A stretch of 7,581 bases of DNA, from assembly GCA_021767305.1 (NCBI GenBank), contig JAASTL010000030.1:1-7581 (forward strand), read 5' to 3'. Position 1 is the first letter of the stretch. Every line of letters begins with the position of its first letter. Both the position numbers and the translations under genes were made by a program. Below are positions 6,311-7,581 of the stretch, one piece after another. The stretch comes from Piscirickettsiaceae bacterium (GTDB taxonomy: Bacteria > Pseudomonadota > Gammaproteobacteria > Thiomicrospirales > Thiomicrospiraceae). The notes beneath the pieces were generated by a model. That model had not been told where the DNA came from. It made no database searches and worked only from the letters and a program-made list of their open reading frames with translations.

Positions 6311-7378
6311 ATGACGCAGTATCAAACTGATGATTTACGCATCAAAAACATTACCGAAGTTCGCCCACCTCGTGAAATTCACGAGTTGTTTCCAATTACC
6401 GAGCAAGCGGCTCAAACTGTATACGATACGCGTCAGAAAATTCATAACATTCTTTCTGGCCGCGATGATCGTTTACTTGTGATTATCGGTCCATGTTCAA
6501 TTCATGATCCAGACGCTGCACGTGAGTATGCCAATCGTTTAAAAGACCAAATCAAAGCACACGAAGAAGATCTGTTGATTGTTATGCGTGTCTATTTTGA
6601 AAAACCTCGCACCACGGTTGGTTGGAAAGGTCTAATCAATGATCCAGATCTCAACGAATCATTTGAAATCAACAAAGGTCTTGGGTTGGCACGTGAACTA
6701 TTGCGCGACATCAATGATATGGGTGTACCGGCGGCGACTGAATTTTTAGATCTTATCTCTCCTCAATATGTGACTGACCTTGTTTCTTGGGGAGCAATTG
6801 GAGCTCGTACTACAGAAAGCCAAGGACACCGTGAACTGGCTTCTGGTCTTTCATGCCCTGTTGGATTTAAAAACGGAACTGATGGTGGATTTAAAATTGC
6901 CGTTGATGCCATTCGCGCGGCTAATAACCCGCATATCTTCATGTCCATGACTAAAGATGGGCATTCGGCCATCTTTGAAACCAGCGGTAACCAAGACTGC
7001 CACGTGATTTTACGCGGTGGTAATGATGGTCCTAACTACGAACCACAATATGTCAAAGAAGCGGTTGAACAGCTTCAAGCTGCAGGCGTAGAAGACAAGC
7101 TAATGGTGGATTGCAGCCATGCCAATAGTTCAAAACAGCATGAAAGACAGTTAGTGGTAGCAGAATCAATTGCCCAGCAACTTGCAGAGGGCTCGCCTTA
7201 CATTATGGGTGCCATGGTAGAAAGTCATTTAGTGGGTGGCCGTCAAGATGTTGAACCAGGCAAACCATTGCAATATGGTCAGAGTATTACCGATGCTTGT
7301 ATTGATTGGGATGACAGTCAGAAAGTTCTAGATATGCTTGCTGAAGGTATTCGAGCTAGAAGAGCCGCTGCTAAATAA
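6311..7378 (+). CDS. aroG: 3-deoxy-7-phosphoheptulonate (DAHP) synthase, class I alpha, AroG-like
   Basis: The enzyme joins phosphoenolpyruvate and erythrose 4-phosphate to form DAHP, the first step of the shikimate pathway to Phe, Tyr, Trp and folate. At 355 residues it matches E. coli AroG/AroF/AroH (348-356). Metal ligands are in place: C62 in GPCSIHDP, H270 in CSHANSSKQ, E304 in MVESHLV and D328 in SITDAC. The phosphate and substrate loops KPRTTVGWKGL (98-108) and GARTTESQ (164-171), plus GFKNGTDG (185-192), are conserved. The N-terminal QTDDLRIKNI and the MSMTK segment with S212 (AroG S211) resemble the Phe-sensitive isozyme, whereas E. coli AroF has Gly at that place. Phe inhibition is therefore likely but inferred. 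The ATG has an AAGG 7 nt upstream. The gene is monocistronic, ending at its own terminator. Confidence 0.96.
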   Translation: MTQYQTDDLRIKNITEVRPPREIHELFPITEQAAQTVYDTRQKIHNILSGRDDRLLVIIGPCSIHDPDAAREYANRLKDQIKAHEEDLLIVMRVYFEKPRTTVGWKGLINDPDLNESFEINKGLGLARELLRDINDMGVPAATEFLDLISPQYVTDLVSWGAIGARTTESQGHRELASGLSCPVGFKNGTDGGFKIAVDAIRAANNPHIFMSMTKDGHSAIFETSGNQDCHVILRGGNDGPNYEPQYVKEAVEQLQAAGVEDKLMVDCSHANSSKQHERQLVVAESIAQQLAEGSPYIMGAMVESHLVGGRQDVEPGKPLQYGQSITDACIDWDDSQKVLDMLAEGIRARRAAAK

Positions 7379-7402
7379 TAACCTTATTTTCAGCTAAAAA
7401 GA

Positions 7403-7435
7403 AAGCCAGATAACCTTTCGTTATCTGGCTTTTTT
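7403..7435 (+). terminator. Rho-independent terminator after aroG
   Basis: A perfect 12-bp stem (AAGCCAGATAAC at 7403-7414 with GTTATCTGGCTT at 7420-7431) encloses CTTTC and is followed by T through 7435. It begins 24 nt after the aroG stop codon and should end the transcript efficiently. Confidence 0.95.
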
Positions 7436-7498
7436 AGTTTTTACAACTTGGAGTTTCTTTTTAAGACGATGCTAAAGGACAATGCTGTTTATGGCTAC

Positions 7499-7526
7499 TT
7501 ATTACTGTTTATTACTATTTATACAG
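7499..7526 (+). repeat. Short degenerate 10-bp tandem repeat
   Basis: TTATTACTGT (7499-7508) is followed by TTATTACTAT (7509-7518) and a partial TTATACAG (7519-7526). Two units agree at 8 of 10 positions. It lies in the non-coding stretch after the aroG terminator. No function can be assigned. Confidence 0.45.
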
Positions 7527-7530
7527 TCGA

Positions 7531-7581
7531 CTATTTAAAATGCAAATAACCCTCAGAATTGAATGCATGCTCATCATCACT
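7531..7581 (-). CDS. Possible C-terminal end of a leftward gene entering from the right edge
   Basis: On the minus strand a frame is open from the right edge for 16 codons to a TAG at 7533-7531, reading DDEHAFNSEGYLHFK at its end. The mixed, acidic composition looks protein-like, but 16 codons cannot be told from chance. I do not recognise the family, and no terminator follows it before the aroG terminator. Confidence 0.22.
   Translation of the reverse strand, partial: SDDEHAFNSEGYLHFK

Noticed and set aside
7505..7526. CTGT...ACAG as a LexA-type box
   Set aside because: The spacer is 14 nt rather than the 8 nt of the E. coli-type SOS box.
7482..7538. Tiny plus-strand frame of 15-18 codons, with AAAGGA upstream of its second ATG
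   Set aside because: Too short and within a simple repeat; no independent support that it is translated.

Overview
The window reads as ordinary chromosomal DNA from a fairly AT-rich gammaproteobacterium. AspRS, RuvC, NadA and DAHP synthase are all close to their E. coli relatives in length and key residues. A DUF502-aspS-(nadA)-ruvC-ruvA order, a type IV prepilin peptidase and a DUF3579 gene would fit a sulfur-oxidiser of the Thiomicrospira/Hydrogenovibrio kind, but that placement is a guess from memory of gene order and composition.

Layout. On the minus strand, transcription runs leftward from about 4525 to the left edge. It begins with a DUF502 membrane protein, then aspS (aspartyl-tRNA synthetase), then nadA (quinolinate synthase, only 21 nt after aspS). 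A strong rho-independent terminator follows nadA, and then come ruvC and the start of ruvA (cut by the left edge). On the plus strand a lone prepilin peptidase (pilD/gspO type) occupies 4724-5509. A bidirectional terminator separates it from a convergent small DUF3579 gene. A long AT-rich spacer (about 395 nt) lies between that gene and the divergent plus-strand class I DAHP synthase, which ends in a perfect-stem terminator. The last 140 nt hold no convincing gene, only a short open frame reaching the edge.

How the genes fit together. RuvC and RuvA belong to the Holliday-junction resolvasome. AspS and NadA both draw on aspartate (tRNA charging; NAD synthesis from iminoaspartate) and are probably co-transcribed. 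DAHP synthase commits carbon to the shikimate pathway. The prepilin peptidase processes type IV pilins or type II secretion pseudopilins encoded elsewhere.

I found no mobile element, CRISPR array, RNA gene or clearly new system. The most interesting points are modest: AspRS carries the residue pair associated with non-discriminating enzymes, nadA stands where yebC often stands, two conserved genes lack a known function (DUF502, DUF3579), and ruvC, ruvA and the DUF3579 gene appear to use non-ATG starts.
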